Shown here in pieces: positions 7,149 to 17,276 of a DNA stretch of 64,000 nucleotides. The DNA is taken from positions 1-64,000 of the forward strand of contig CAMLLO010000025.1 of the NCBI GenBank assembly GCA_946480915.1, read 5' to 3'. The stretch comes from an uncultured Sphingobacteriaceae bacterium. Lineage in GTDB: Bacteria; Bacteroidota; Bacteroidia; Sphingobacteriales; Sphingobacteriaceae. The notes beneath the pieces were generated by a model. It searched no databases and was not told where the DNA came from. It saw only the letters and a list, made by a program, of their open reading frames with translations. Each line of letters begins with the position of its first letter. The stretch's first letter is position 1. A program made the position numbers and the translations under genes.

Positions 7149-7898
7149 AATCTTAGATTTAAATTAATTATGGCGCTCTCAGCGGCTGTAAACCGGACAA
7201 AGGGCAAAGTGGAGATTCAAAAAATGCGGAGGTTCCGCCCCATGCTGGATACCCATTTTTTTAAGACTACTTTGGCGAAGCGAACCCGTGTCTGGGTTAT
7301 GGCCGAAATTTGTGTTAATGATTATTCGTGTCTTTATTAACTCCCGCAAAAGTCCATACCCTATTTCCTTCCCATTTAGTTTATATAACAAATAATTGTC
7401 GTTTATCGGAATTGTATAAAACAAAGTCTGTTTTGTGCAATCGGTTGCCAAGCCCAATATATAAATTTGTTATAAGTAATCAGGAAAGTAGCCTTCTTTG
7501 CAAAATCCTGAGAATTAAACCAATATGATTATGATGACTCGTTCAGGAAGCAATAGATGAATCTCTAATTCTTCCTTCTAACGTTTAAAGGCTTAAGATG
7601 GATCAGAAATTCTATAGTCGCAAATTTACAATCCAGATTTGCTTAATTAGTCTGTAGAAACCGGATTTACTGATCTTACTGTTTGCCCGTTGTAGTCAGA
7701 TTGATATTTATTACTGATCAATAAACATAAACACCCTCGGCCATTCCATTTGAGATAAACATTCAATTATACAATAAGTAAGTATGGTTGGCTTAAATGA
7801 AGAGAGAAAATATTGTAAAATACTTGAATCGAAATCTTGCGAGTGCGGTCTGGCGGCTTCTGTTTTGTTCATTATAGCTTGACCAATCGTATTAAGTC
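7149..7898. other. Gene-poor gap of about 750 bp
   Basis: No convincing gene lies here. Short open frames exist on both strands but lack recognisable domains. A small inverted repeat GCGGA-GGT-TCCGC occurs near 7228-7240 in a GC-richer patch (7170-7310) that looks unlike the AT-rich remainder. The right end should hold the promoter of the sigma-factor gene, but no clean TAnnTTTG element is visible. Confidence 0.5.
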
Positions 7899-8504
7899 AT
7901 GAGAAATTCGAGTGCTCAGGGAGGAGAAGGATACAGTGAAGCTTTTCTATTGGCCCAACTAGCAGAAGATAGTGAATTTGCCTTTAGGAAAGTTTTTGAA
8001 TTATATCATAGTAAGATTTATAAAGTTGCTATGATGTATGTCAAGTCCATTCCGGCAGCGGAGGAAATAGTTCAGGATGTGTTTTTAAAACTTTGGACTA
8101 AAAGGAAAACTCTGCAGAGCATTCAATCACTGGAATCGTGGTTGTTCATAGTTACTAAAAATCATACATTCAATGTCTTAAAAAAACAGGCCAATGAGCT
8201 GCATGCCAAAGATAAATGGGCTGAACAGGCAGTTTTAATAGACGATACTCTGGAATCGAAAGTAATCAGTTCAGACTACCAGCGATTAATTAACGAGGCA
8301 ATTTTGAGATTACCTCCACAGCAGCAAAAAATTTATCGGTTAGCAAAAGAGCAAGGAATGTCTTATGAGGCTATTGGAAACGAATTGGCACTTTCTCCTT
8401 TAACAGTTAAAACACATATGGCAAGGGCATTGGCTGCTTTGCGAATATTAATGAACTCTTATATGTCGCTGATTATTATACTATTGAATTTTTTTTTAAG
8501 ATAA
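7899..8504 (+). CDS. ECF RNA polymerase sigma factor (FecI-like)
   Basis: Extracytoplasmic-function sigma factor of 201 aa that would direct transcription of the following SusC/SusD cassette. Region 2 covers about 22-90, with AAEEIVQDVFLKLW and LESWLFIVTKN. Region 4 covers about 130-185, with LPPQQQKIYRLAKEQGMSYE and a helix-turn-helix in LSPLTVKTHMARAL. The hydrophobic C-terminal tail is common in Bacteroidota members. It is followed by a FecR-like anti-sigma factor and a SusC with an N-terminal signalling domain, the standard trans-envelope signalling trio. Confidence 0.93.
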   Translation: MRNSSAQGGEGYSEAFLLAQLAEDSEFAFRKVFELYHSKIYKVAMMYVKSIPAAEEIVQDVFLKLWTKRKTLQSIQSLESWLFIVTKNHTFNVLKKQANELHAKDKWAEQAVLIDDTLESKVISSDYQRLINEAILRLPPQQQKIYRLAKEQGMSYEAIGNELALSPLTVKTHMARALAALRILMNSYMSLIIILLNFFLR

Positions 8505-8583
8505 TCTGATTTTTTTTTACCTCACAAGTACTCCGACACTTTGTCCTAACGGTCTTTATATTAAATGTCTCAGCTAATTCATC

Positions 8584-9648
8584 ATGGCTAACAATAGTAG
8601 GTTCTTAGAACTTTTAGAAAAACATATAAATAATAAAATTTCTCTTGAGGAACATGATGAGCTGTTTGCTGACGTTAACGCCGGAGTATATGATGATCTG
8701 TTGTCTCACCATATTCTGGATACTTTAAGAACAGAGGATTCTGTTTTAAGTCAATTAGATAAGACGAAAGCCGAAGAAATCCAGGCTAATATATTAAGAC
8801 ACAGAGGTGCTGATGATATGCATCTCAGATCAATTAAAAGATTTATTCCATTATTGGTTGCAGCCAGCGTTTTATTTGTTGTTTCTTTCTCGCTTTACTT
8901 TTTTGGTAAAAAGTCTACGCTCACTGGAGAGCAATTCATAGCCGAAATTACCAACCACACAAAGACGGTTGAGAATTTTACACAATCTACAAAAATAGTA
9001 AAGCTCGAAGATGGAACATCTGTCACTCTTTTCCCGGGTGCTACAATTAGTTATCCACGCAAATTTAGGTCAGATAAGCGCGAAGTCAATTTGAAAGGTA
9101 AAGCCTTCTTTAATGTAAGTAAGAGTTCGTCGCGTCATTTTTATGTTTATCACGATAACCTCACTACTCATGTATTGGGAACTAGTTTTACAATTTCTGC
9201 TTCAGCTAGAAAAAATACTATAACAGTATCTGTAGCGACAGGTCGGGTTGAGGTTTACGAGAGTGTCAAAACAGTATCGGATAATAGCCTCGGGAAAAAC
9301 GGCATTGTAATTTATCCTAACCAGAAGTTGCAGTACGACGCTGATTCAAGAAGATTCACCCTTGGTTTAGTCGATCGTCCAATGCCAGTTGCTAGTGAAA
9401 ATGAATTGCAAAAAATTTCATTCGATTTTTCAGAAAATACTCTAAAAGAGGTATTAACAGCAATTGAAGCGGCTTATCAAGTAAGTTTCGTTGTTGGAAA
9501 TTCATCGGTTCTTGATTGTAATTTCACCGGTGATCTGTCAAAACAAGATCTATATACCAAGTTGGATGTGGTTTGTCAATCTATAGGCGCAACATATGAA
9601 TTGCAAGGCACAAAAATTTTTATCACAGGAAAAGGTTGTACTAATTAA
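8584..9648 (+). CDS. FecR-family anti-sigma factor
   Basis: Inner-membrane anti-sigma/signal transducer of 354 aa. The cytoplasmic N-terminal part (about 1-80) would hold the sigma factor. One transmembrane segment lies at about 86-107 (FIPLLVAASVLFVVSFSLYF). The periplasmic FecR domain covers about 120-235, with LEDGTSVTLFPGA and VLGTSFTI, and a C-terminal DUF4974-like region covers about 275-350 (KISFDFSENTLKEVLTAIEA). It sits 79 bp after the sigma gene and should receive the signal from the STN domain of the SusC protein that follows. Confidence 0.93.
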   Translation: MANNSRFLELLEKHINNKISLEEHDELFADVNAGVYDDLLSHHILDTLRTEDSVLSQLDKTKAEEIQANILRHRGADDMHLRSIKRFIPLLVAASVLFVVSFSLYFFGKKSTLTGEQFIAEITNHTKTVENFTQSTKIVKLEDGTSVTLFPGATISYPRKFRSDKREVNLKGKAFFNVSKSSSRHFYVYHDNLTTHVLGTSFTISASARKNTITVSVATGRVEVYESVKTVSDNSLGKNGIVIYPNQKLQYDADSRRFTLGLVDRPMPVASENELQKISFDFSENTLKEVLTAIEAAYQVSFVVGNSSVLDCNFTGDLSKQDLYTKLDVVCQSIGATYELQGTKIFITGKGCTN

Positions 9649-9794
9649 ATTAAAAAATATGAATAGATAAAATACAAAAGACAAAGTATGATGAATTAAA
9701 AAAGCCAGTAATGTGGGGACATTACCAGCTTCTCGCCCTTTCCGGGCCAGTTTTGCGCGTTCCGTTTAATTAACTAACAAAACCAATCAAAATT

Positions 9795-12700
9795 ATGAAA
9801 AAAAAGCAACTCGTTGCTACAATTCGGTTTGCTATGCGACTAACCTTCGTCTACGCTGCAGTATCCGTAATTTTTACATATTCAGTGTTTGCGAATAGTC
9901 TTGCGGCACAAGGAATATTAGATAAATCGGTGTCACTTTCCGTTGAGAATGTAACCTTACAGAAAGTAATATCTCACGTTCAGAAGCAGACGGGAGTAAA
10001 ATTTATTTATAGCCCAGATGCGATTAATGCATCGCAAAAAGTGAGCTTCATTACTAAAGATAAAAAGCTTGTAACTTTTATTGAAGAAAGTCTTAAGCCA
10101 TTGGGTATAAGTTACAAAGTGGTAGATAATCAGATCTTGCTTTTTCAAACATCGACCAATAATTTTATTGGAAGCCTTTTGGATTTAACAGCTCAAAAGG
10201 TAGTCTCGGGAACTGTTCAAGACGAAAATGGCCTTGGTCTTCCAGGTGCAACGGTGTTGATCAAAGGGACATCGATTTCCGCTGTTACTAATAGTAATGG
10301 CGCTTTTGCTCTTGAAATTACTAACGATGACGCTATATTGGTAGTAAGCTTTATAGGTTATCAAAAGCAAGAAGTCGCCGTTAATGGACGGACACAAATT
10401 AACATCAAATTACTTCCTTCTGAAGCACTACTGAAAGATGTTGTGGTTGTTGGATATGGTTCTCAAAAGAAGTCTGATGTGACCGGTTCGGTAGTACGGG
10501 CAAATATCGATCAGGTTCGTCAGGCTCCTAATGCTACAGTCGGCCAAATGCTACAGGGAACCGTTGCCGGCCTTAACATCGGCCAGGTTTCAGTCGCAGG
10601 ACAATCTCCCTCTATACAATTGAGGGGACAAAGCACTATAAGTGGAAATCAGGACGTTTTAATAATCCTTGATGGAATTGTTTACAGTGGTAGTCTTTCC
10701 AGTATCAATCCGAGTGATATCACTTCTATAGATGTCCTTAAAGATGCCAGCAGCAAAGCCATTTATGGGGCATCTGCTGCAAACGGGGTTTTACTAATCA
10801 CTACTAAAAAAGGGAAAGTTGGAGCCAAGCCAGTGATCAATGTCACTTCCTCTTATGCAAGTCAGAATCCGGCTCACGAATTACACCCACTAAACCGGGA
10901 AGAGTTCCTTCAAAAAATAAGAGATCTGAACTGGAAAACGGCATATCTTGCGCCAGATTATGTAGCTCCTAATCCAACCTTCGATGTTCGTTCAAAATTA
11001 GATCCTACACAACGGGAAAACTACGATAATGGAACAGATTACAGCTGGTACGATGCAGCTACCAATCCTGGATACTTAACCGATCAACAAATTAGTGTAA
11101 GTAACGCCACCGAAAAAGCGAATTATTATATTTCAGGTGGTTATACCAAACAGAAGGGCTTTATCACTCAGGATCAATTTTCCCGCATATCAGCCCGGGT
11201 TAATCTTGAGTCGAAGGTTTTTAACTGGTTAACTCTGGGTGTCCAATCATTTGCGGCCTTTGCCGATTATTCAGGAGAAAGCCCTTCTCTTCATGATCTT
11301 TGGCTGTATAGTCCTCTGAATACACCTTATGATTCTAACGGCGAAATTATATTAACGCCCAACAAATCGTTTAATAACCCATTTTTAAGTCTCGCAGCCA
11401 ATAGTTATGATAAAAGGAATTCGTTATTTGGAAATTTTTACACCGCTATGGATATCCCCTATATAAAAGGGTTAAACTATCGACTGAATTACGGGAACAA
11501 CTATTACTGGAATAACTACAATTATTCAAATAAGTATTCAGCGAATTTCACAGGTGGAGCAAACAAAAATAATGACGATACCTACGATTATACCTTTGAT
11601 AACATCTTAAACTACAAGAGGAATTTCAATGAGGCCCATGATATTGATTTTACCTTCGTTTATGGAGTAAGGGAACGAGAATTTTCCTATACTTCCGGTG
11701 CAGGAACTGGGTTTAATAATTTCTCTTTAGGTTATAATAGTCTCGAGCAATCTACTATTCAAAAGATCTATTCTGATGCCTGGAGTGAGGCTTATAATTA
11801 TCAGATGGCTCGTCTTAATTACGGATACAAGAGCAAGTACTTACTAACTGCAACTCTTAGAAGAGATGGATTTTCTGGATTTGCAGAGAATAAAAAAACA
11901 GGTTTCTTCCCTTCTTTCGCAGCAGCCTGGAATCTGGATCGCGAACCGTTTTTTAAGGTTAGCTGGGTGAATAACCTGAAGCTGAGATTGGGATACGGAT
12001 CAAACGGAAACCTTGTAAGAAGGTATTCATCATTGTCAAGTATTTCTCAAGGAGCATCGTATGTTTTCGGAGATGGCGCAGCTACACAATTTGGTCAACA
12101 GATGACTTCATTGGCAAATCCTGATCTTTCATGGGAAAGTACAGTGGGAATGAATGCTGGTATCGACCTTTCTATATTAAAGGGCAGGGTCAGCGGAAGT
12201 GTGGATTATTATAACAATGATACCAGAGATCTTTTGTTTAATGTGCAAATTCCAGGCATAACCGGGTTTGAACAAATAACCATGAACGTTGGAAAGGTGA
12301 ACAATACAGGTATCGAATTCAACATAAACAGCACCAATGTCAGAGCAAAAGATTTCAAGTGGAACTCGGTTTTTAATATTTCGAGCAATAAAAATAAAAT
12401 TAAAGAACTGCTTGGATCAGGAGATCTTGTAAGTAGTAATCTATTTATCGGCCGTTCAGTAGGTGCAATTTATAACTACCAGACAAACGGTTTATGGCAA
12501 ATTGGAGAAACTCCTCCTGCTGGTTATGCTGTAGGTAGTAATAAATTGGTGGATGTTAATAATGACGAAAAAATAAGTTCGGACGATCGGGTGTTTTTAG
12601 GACGAACAGAACCAGCATACCGCTTTAGCATAGGCAACACATTCAGCTTTAAACAATTTTCTCTGTTCGCCTTCATTAACTCTGTGCAGGGAGGGAAGAA

Positions 12701-13109
12701 CGGGTATCTGGGATTCAATAACCCTTGGAGCGACGGGGGTATACAGCAGGGCGATAATGCCATCCGGAACAACTGGTTCAGGGAGGTTGATTACTGGACG
12801 CCTGCTAACCCAAATGCCGAATACAGAATTACAGGTAGTGTGCCAGCGATCGATCCTGGTATCTATAAAGACAGGAGTTTTGTCAGACTTCAGGATGTAT
12901 CTCTGAGTTATGATATTTCGCAATCAATAGCCAGCAAGATGGGACTGAAGGGCTGCCGCGTGTATGTAAGCGGAAAGAACCTGGCGACCTGGACTAAATG
13001 GAAGGGCTGGGACCCTGAAAGTCTTCAAAATGGAGGCTATTCCGGACTTACATACATCGCCGGTCCTATTATGAAATCGTACTCATTAGGTTTAAACGTC
13101 ACTTTTTAA
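9795..13109 (+). CDS. SusC/RagA TonB-dependent outer-membrane receptor with STN signalling domain
   Basis: Outer-membrane TonB-dependent transporter of 1104 aa that imports a large nutrient, presumably an oligosaccharide. Order of parts: signal peptide (about 1-38), STN signalling domain (about 48-118, SLSVENVTLQKVISHVQKQT), carboxypeptidase-regulatory-like domain (about 135-208), plug with VVVVGYGSQKKSDVTG (about 215-340), then a 22-strand-type barrel ending in SLGLNVTF. The STN domain links it to the upstream sigma/FecR pair. SusD follows 10 bp downstream. The substrate is unknown; the hydrolase downstream hints at a uronic-acid- or hexose-containing glycan. Confidence 0.95.
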   Translation: MKKKQLVATIRFAMRLTFVYAAVSVIFTYSVFANSLAAQGILDKSVSLSVENVTLQKVISHVQKQTGVKFIYSPDAINASQKVSFITKDKKLVTFIEESLKPLGISYKVVDNQILLFQTSTNNFIGSLLDLTAQKVVSGTVQDENGLGLPGATVLIKGTSISAVTNSNGAFALEITNDDAILVVSFIGYQKQEVAVNGRTQINIKLLPSEALLKDVVVVGYGSQKKSDVTGSVVRANIDQVRQAPNATVGQMLQGTVAGLNIGQVSVAGQSPSIQLRGQSTISGNQDVLIILDGIVYSGSLSSINPSDITSIDVLKDASSKAIYGASAANGVLLITTKKGKVGAKPVINVTSSYASQNPAHELHPLNREEFLQKIRDLNWKTAYLAPDYVAPNPTFDVRSKLDPTQRENYDNGTDYSWYDAATNPGYLTDQQISVSNATEKANYYISGGYTKQKGFITQDQFSRISARVNLESKVFNWLTLGVQSFAAFADYSGESPSLHDLWLYSPLNTPYDSNGEIILTPNKSFNNPFLSLAANSYDKRNSLFGNFYTAMDIPYIKGLNYRLNYGNNYYWNNYNYSNKYSANFTGGANKNNDDTYDYTFDNILNYKRNFNEAHDIDFTFVYGVREREFSYTSGAGTGFNNFSLGYNSLEQSTIQKIYSDAWSEAYNYQMARLNYGYKSKYLLTATLRRDGFSGFAENKKTGFFPSFAAAWNLDREPFFKVSWVNNLKLRLGYGSNGNLVRRYSSLSSISQGASYVFGDGAATQFGQQMTSLANPDLSWESTVGMNAGIDLSILKGRVSGSVDYYNNDTRDLLFNVQIPGITGFEQITMNVGKVNNTGIEFNINSTNVRAKDFKWNSVFNISSNKNKIKELLGSGDLVSSNLFIGRSVGAIYNYQTNGLWQIGETPPAGYAVGSNKLVDVNNDEKISSDDRVFLGRTEPAYRFSIGNTFSFKQFSLFAFINSVQGGKNGYLGFNNPWSDGGIQQGDNAIRNNWFREVDYWTPANPNAEYRITGSVPAIDPGIYKDRSFVRLQDVSLSYDISQSIASKMGLKGCRVYVSGKNLATWTKWKGWDPESLQNGGYSGLTYIAGPIMKSYSLGLNVTF

Positions 13110-13119
13110 CAATCACGAT

Positions 13120-14793
13120 ATGAAATATCTATATAAGTTGGTGATAGCTTGTTTCTTCTGTAGCCTGATATCCTGCAGCAAAAGCTTTCTCGATGAAAAG
13201 CCTTTAGATTTTGCTAGCTCATCAAACTCCTACCTAACAATATCTGACTTCAATGCATCTATTAACAATTTGTACAATTTGGTGCGGAATGAGTTCTATA
13301 CTTCAAACGAGAATAACCCGTTTGATTATATCTATGGTCTCGACCTCGTTTACGATGGTCAGCCACAAGGTGCACAACGCTTTTACGACTATTCAATAAC
13401 TACAAACCCTAGTAATACCTATCTCAACCTTCACTGGACTAATCTGTATAAAATCATCGCTGAAAGTAATGCGGTTCTTTCAAGGTTACCCTCTTCTTCT
13501 GTAAAAGGTGCTGATGCGGTATTGGTTGAAGCCAAAGCGAAATTTTTCAGGGGATTTGCCTACAGAACGCTCGCTTACCTGTATGGTGGGGTGCCACTGG
13601 TATTAGAAGAGATTGAAGGCATCAAAACTGATTTCGTAAGGGCTAGCAGGGATGAAGTGTACAATCAGGTTATCCAGGATCTGGTTTTCGCAGCGGCAAA
13701 CCTGCCTAAAATTAATATAGCAAAGGACGGAGAAGTCTCAAATTTGGCAGCTCAACATCTTTTAGCAGAAGTATATCTTGCAACAAAACGGTTTAACGAT
13801 GCAATAGCAGCAGCAAGTGTGGTGATAAGTGATAACAATATGGCATTGATGCAATCTCGTTTTGGTTCACAAAGCACTGATCCAGGAGATGTCTACTGGG
13901 ATCTCTTCCGTCCAAAAAATCAAAACCGTGCCAGTGGTAACAAAGAGGCTATTTGGGTGATTCAGTTTGAAACAGACTTACCCGGTGGGTCCTCTTCGTC
14001 AACATCCATCAACGGAAGTTATCGTTTGGAACGCCAGCACGCTCCATTAATAAGGGATTTATCGGTAGGAGGAGTGAGTCCCTTTTTATGGCCGGTTTCC
14101 GACTACACTGGTGGCCGGGGTGTTGGATGGGCTCTCTCTACCCGCTATTTCAGCAATATGATCTGGCAAAGTGATTTTAACAATGACATGCGAAATTCGA
14201 ACTATAATTTCGTGAGGACTTATACATACAATGATCCTTCAAAGCCAGCTTTTTATGGCAAAACGATCTCAACAGAGAATCCTCCAGCAGGAGTAACAGT
14301 TCCAAGCCGTGCCTTTTACGCCTATCAGTCAAAGTGTACAACGCCCGGGAAACATCCTGATGGTTTATTTCAGGATAAAAGCAAGCTACTTCTGAGTTCG
14401 GCTGCAGGAGGCACTTATACAGATCAGTACATGTTTCGCCTGGCAGAAACTTACCTGATCCGTGCCGAAGCCAATTTGGGAGCAAATAAACTTCAGGAAG
14501 CAGCCGATGACCTTAATAAAGTACGTTCACGGGCAAAGGCCTCCGATGTTTCTCCGGCTCAGGTGGATATTAATTATATTTTGGATGAGCGGATGAGAGA
14601 ACTGGGCGTAGAAGAAAAACGTCGCTTAACTTTGGCAAGGCTGGGTTTGGTATACGAAAGAACTGTAAATGTAGCTCATAGCCCGGTTGCAGCAAATATT
14701 CAACCTTATAGCAATCTCTGGCCTATACCTCAGGCAGAAATTGAAAGGAACAAGGATGCAAAGCTTGAACAAAATCCGGGCTACAACAAATAA
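13120..14793 (+). CDS. SusD/RagB outer-membrane glycan-binding lipoprotein
   Basis: Lipoprotein of 557 aa with signal MKYLYKLVIACFFCSLISC (lipobox LISC) and the SusD start SKSFLDEKPLDF. TPR-like helices at about 90-220 (FFRGFAYRTLAYLYGGVPLV) and the C-terminal SusD domain (LAETYLIRAEANL; ILDERMRELGVEEKRRLTLA; LWPIPQAEIERN) are clear. It would form the lid of the SusC transporter encoded 10 bp upstream and capture the glycan at the cell surface. Confidence 0.95.
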   Translation: MKYLYKLVIACFFCSLISCSKSFLDEKPLDFASSSNSYLTISDFNASINNLYNLVRNEFYTSNENNPFDYIYGLDLVYDGQPQGAQRFYDYSITTNPSNTYLNLHWTNLYKIIAESNAVLSRLPSSSVKGADAVLVEAKAKFFRGFAYRTLAYLYGGVPLVLEEIEGIKTDFVRASRDEVYNQVIQDLVFAAANLPKINIAKDGEVSNLAAQHLLAEVYLATKRFNDAIAAASVVISDNNMALMQSRFGSQSTDPGDVYWDLFRPKNQNRASGNKEAIWVIQFETDLPGGSSSSTSINGSYRLERQHAPLIRDLSVGGVSPFLWPVSDYTGGRGVGWALSTRYFSNMIWQSDFNNDMRNSNYNFVRTYTYNDPSKPAFYGKTISTENPPAGVTVPSRAFYAYQSKCTTPGKHPDGLFQDKSKLLLSSAAGGTYTDQYMFRLAETYLIRAEANLGANKLQEAADDLNKVRSRAKASDVSPAQVDINYILDERMRELGVEEKRRLTLARLGLVYERTVNVAHSPVAANIQPYSNLWPIPQAEIERNKDAKLEQNPGYNK

Positions 14794-14876
14794 AGCTGCA
14801 GGTTAAATAAATTCGTTAAATAGAGAGGCAAGTTTAATACTTTCCTCTCTGCTTTTAAACTATCAGATCGATTTCG

Positions 14877-16673
14877 ATGACTACAACCTTCAATTACTTT
14901 CGCAACACTTTCTGCTTTTTATTACTTGTTTTGTTATGTCCCGCCCTGAGATCTCATGCTCAAACGGGGAGATCCCTGCCGTTTATTATGGATATGGTTC
15001 ATAATAATCCCGGAGAGGAGCCTTATGTAACGAAGTATAATGATCCGAATTATGTAAAATCGCAGGGATTTAATGGAATGGTAACGCATTGGTTTGTGAA
15101 TTGCGCCATTACCTACGATAATTATGGAAAGGGGCTTGTACCTGTAAATACTGAGGAAAGAAAGTGGATAGAGACCCGGGCCTCAGAAATCGACAAGAAG
15201 CTCGCTGATTGTAAAAAAGCGGGTATGGACATATACCCCTTTACCGATTTTATTGTTTTTCCTCGTTCTGTATGGGCAAAATACCGCGACGAAATTTCAG
15301 GAAACGGAAAGGTTATTGGTGATGGTGGAATGAGTGGCCGTGCTGCAAAGCCAAATATGCAAAGCAAGCGGACGCAAGATCTGCTTCGGGCTCAGATTGA
15401 TGGAATTTTCGAGCGCTTTCCTGATCTAGCAGGACTAACCACACGGTTTGGTGAAACCTACCTGCATGATACGCCCTACCATATGGGTGGCGGGCCTATA
15501 CGGGAAGGAAAGGAGGGTATAGAGGATCAAATCACGTTTATAAATATTCTTCGGGAAGAAGTATGTGTTAAGCGGAATAAAAAGATATTCTTTCGTACCT
15601 GGGATTTTGGATATAACTTTCATACTAACCCCGAATATTATTTAGCGGTAACGAATAAGATTGCGCCACATCCAAACTTATTCTTCGTTATCAAATACCA
15701 GCAGGACGATTTTCATCGCATGACACCATTTAATCCAACAATCGGAATTGGAAATCAGCCACAGATAGTAGAAGCTCAGTCACGTATGGAGGCATATGGA
15801 AAAGGAGCGCATCCTTACTATACAGCAAAAGGTGTAATCGACGGATGGCCAGAAACTAAATATGAAATAACGTTTGGAAGTCACGAGTTTACCGGTAAAC
15901 TGAACGATCCGGCAAAGCCGAGAGGGATTAAAGATGTATTGAGCACAGGATTATTGAAGGGAGTATTAACGTGGTCAAACGGGGGCGGCTGGGATGGCCC
16001 TTACACCACTCACGAGATATGGACAGACCTGAACACTTTCGTGATATCGCAATGGGGACGTAATCCAGAACGATCAGAAGAAGATATTTTTTATGAGTTT
16101 GGCGCAAATTTAGGTTTACAGGGGTATCAGGCAGACCTTTTTCGTCAACTTTGCCTATTGACTGTAGAGGGAGTTCGAAAAGGTCAATTGAACAGTTATA
16201 CTTCCAATTCTGTATGGTGGAGCAGAGATCAGTATTTTTCTGTCGCAGAAAATAAGAAAGTGCTGAATGAATTTATCCGAAAAAACGTTGAAATACAAGT
16301 ACTAGCCGAAAAAGCAGAAGCCTCGGCAATCTGGCGGCAGATTGAATTACTGTCAAAGCAATTTTGTGTTAAAGACGCAGAAACACAGGAAGCAATAGAA
16401 GTTTCGAGCACCTATGGCCGGATAAAATATGAATTAATTGAACAGATGTGGATTCTTATGATCGAGAATGCTCGGGCAAAAAGGAACGGCACTTTAGATA
16501 AGGAGCGGGTACGGTCAGCAATTAAGACCTACAATCGCTTGTGGGATGAATGGCGGCATTTGAAATCCTCAAGTAAATATTGCGCCAGCTTGTACACTGA
16601 TAAATCGTTTAGAAACGAGGAATCAGGAAGCATTGGCGAACTGGTTAGGGAATTATCAAAATCTATTGACTAA
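14877..16673 (+). CDS. Secreted protein, putative TIM-barrel glycoside hydrolase (distantly GH67-like)
   Basis: Protein of 598 aa with a signal peptide (about 1-29, ending RSHAQ). The middle looks like a TIM-barrel hydrolase: GLTTRFGETYLHDTPY (about 188-203), KIFFRTWDFGYNFH, then FVIKYQQDDFHR and QIVEAQSRMEAYGKGAHPYY. The last two resemble in order and spacing the GH67 alpha-glucuronidase segments with DFQ.RE and ELQITQEYLGQ, but identity is low. The SusC/SusD neighbours support a glycan-active enzyme. The 3' end lies close to a broken hsdR gene, so this cassette probably arrived by insertion there. Function is tentative. Confidence 0.6.
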   Translation: MTTTFNYFRNTFCFLLLVLLCPALRSHAQTGRSLPFIMDMVHNNPGEEPYVTKYNDPNYVKSQGFNGMVTHWFVNCAITYDNYGKGLVPVNTEERKWIETRASEIDKKLADCKKAGMDIYPFTDFIVFPRSVWAKYRDEISGNGKVIGDGGMSGRAAKPNMQSKRTQDLLRAQIDGIFERFPDLAGLTTRFGETYLHDTPYHMGGGPIREGKEGIEDQITFINILREEVCVKRNKKIFFRTWDFGYNFHTNPEYYLAVTNKIAPHPNLFFVIKYQQDDFHRMTPFNPTIGIGNQPQIVEAQSRMEAYGKGAHPYYTAKGVIDGWPETKYEITFGSHEFTGKLNDPAKPRGIKDVLSTGLLKGVLTWSNGGGWDGPYTTHEIWTDLNTFVISQWGRNPERSEEDIFYEFGANLGLQGYQADLFRQLCLLTVEGVRKGQLNSYTSNSVWWSRDQYFSVAENKKVLNEFIRKNVEIQVLAEKAEASAIWRQIELLSKQFCVKDAETQEAIEVSSTYGRIKYELIEQMWILMIENARAKRNGTLDKERVRSAIKTYNRLWDEWRHLKSSSKYCASLYTDKSFRNEESGSIGELVRELSKSID

Positions 16674-16736
16674 GTCAAGCTCTGGAAAGACAAGTTTTGT
16701 CCCGGGTTGTTCGAGGACATGGGCGACCGTAAGTTT

Positions 16737-17196
16737 AAAAATCAAAGGCATACCATTAATCAGCACAGTGACATCTGGTCGAAATTCTTCATCGCCATTT
16801 TTGCAGGTAAGTTCGGTTGTTACGTTGAAGCTGTTATTCTGCAGATTATTGAAATCAAATAGCTTTAAGCCGGAAGTTGCGGTCAATGATTTATAAAACT
16901 CTCTTCCTAAATCGTCATAATCTAGCTTCAAACTTATTTTCTCAAGGTGCCTTTATTTCCAGCGTTGATAATGTAGGGTTAATTCTACCTATACTATCCT
17001 GAAATATCCCTGGGAAAATATTAGTTTCCTCATTCCTCTTAAGATGTTCCTTGCGAGAAATGTAATCATAACCTAGCTTAGTCAAATGCAGCAATGTTGA
17101 AATTTTAACTCTGGAATCTTCGTTAAAAGCCATTAAGTTTCTGTAGTAAGTAAGGAGCGCCTTTTCGGTATCAATGATAATATTATGTTTTGACAA
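16737..17196 (-). pseudogene. hsdR: hsdR fragment (type I restriction enzyme R subunit, N-terminal part)
   Basis: Two minus-strand frames together encode the N-terminus of a type I restriction R subunit. Codons from 17,196 down to 16,942 give LTKLGYDYISRKEHL and NIFPGIFQDSIGRINPTL. A shifted frame from about 16,931 down gives DLGREFYKSLT, then FNVTTELTCKNGDEEFRPDV and INGMPLIF. One single-base shift near 16,945 separates them. After MPLIF, where HsdR should continue into the nuclease ExK motif, the sequence becomes unrelated (about 16,737) and runs into the 3' end of the hydrolase gene. No hsdM or hsdS remains in the window. The gene is frameshifted and truncated. Confidence 0.8.
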
Positions 17197-17276
17197 ATCA
17201 GGATGAGGAGCTCCTAATATTGCTCTTATTCGAAAATAAATAAAGATACTTCAAAGATAGTAGGCGATCGAAGGTA

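Noticed and set aside
7179..7457. 92-aa minus-strand frame in the gap before the sigma factor
   Set aside because: No domain, signal or operon context, and its composition changes midway; more likely non-coding or relic DNA.
14877..16673. Assignment of the secreted hydrolase as a true GH67 alpha-glucuronidase
   Set aside because: Only the order of two motifs resembles GH67; the characteristic GH67 residues around DFQ.RE are not preserved, so only a distant relation is claimed.
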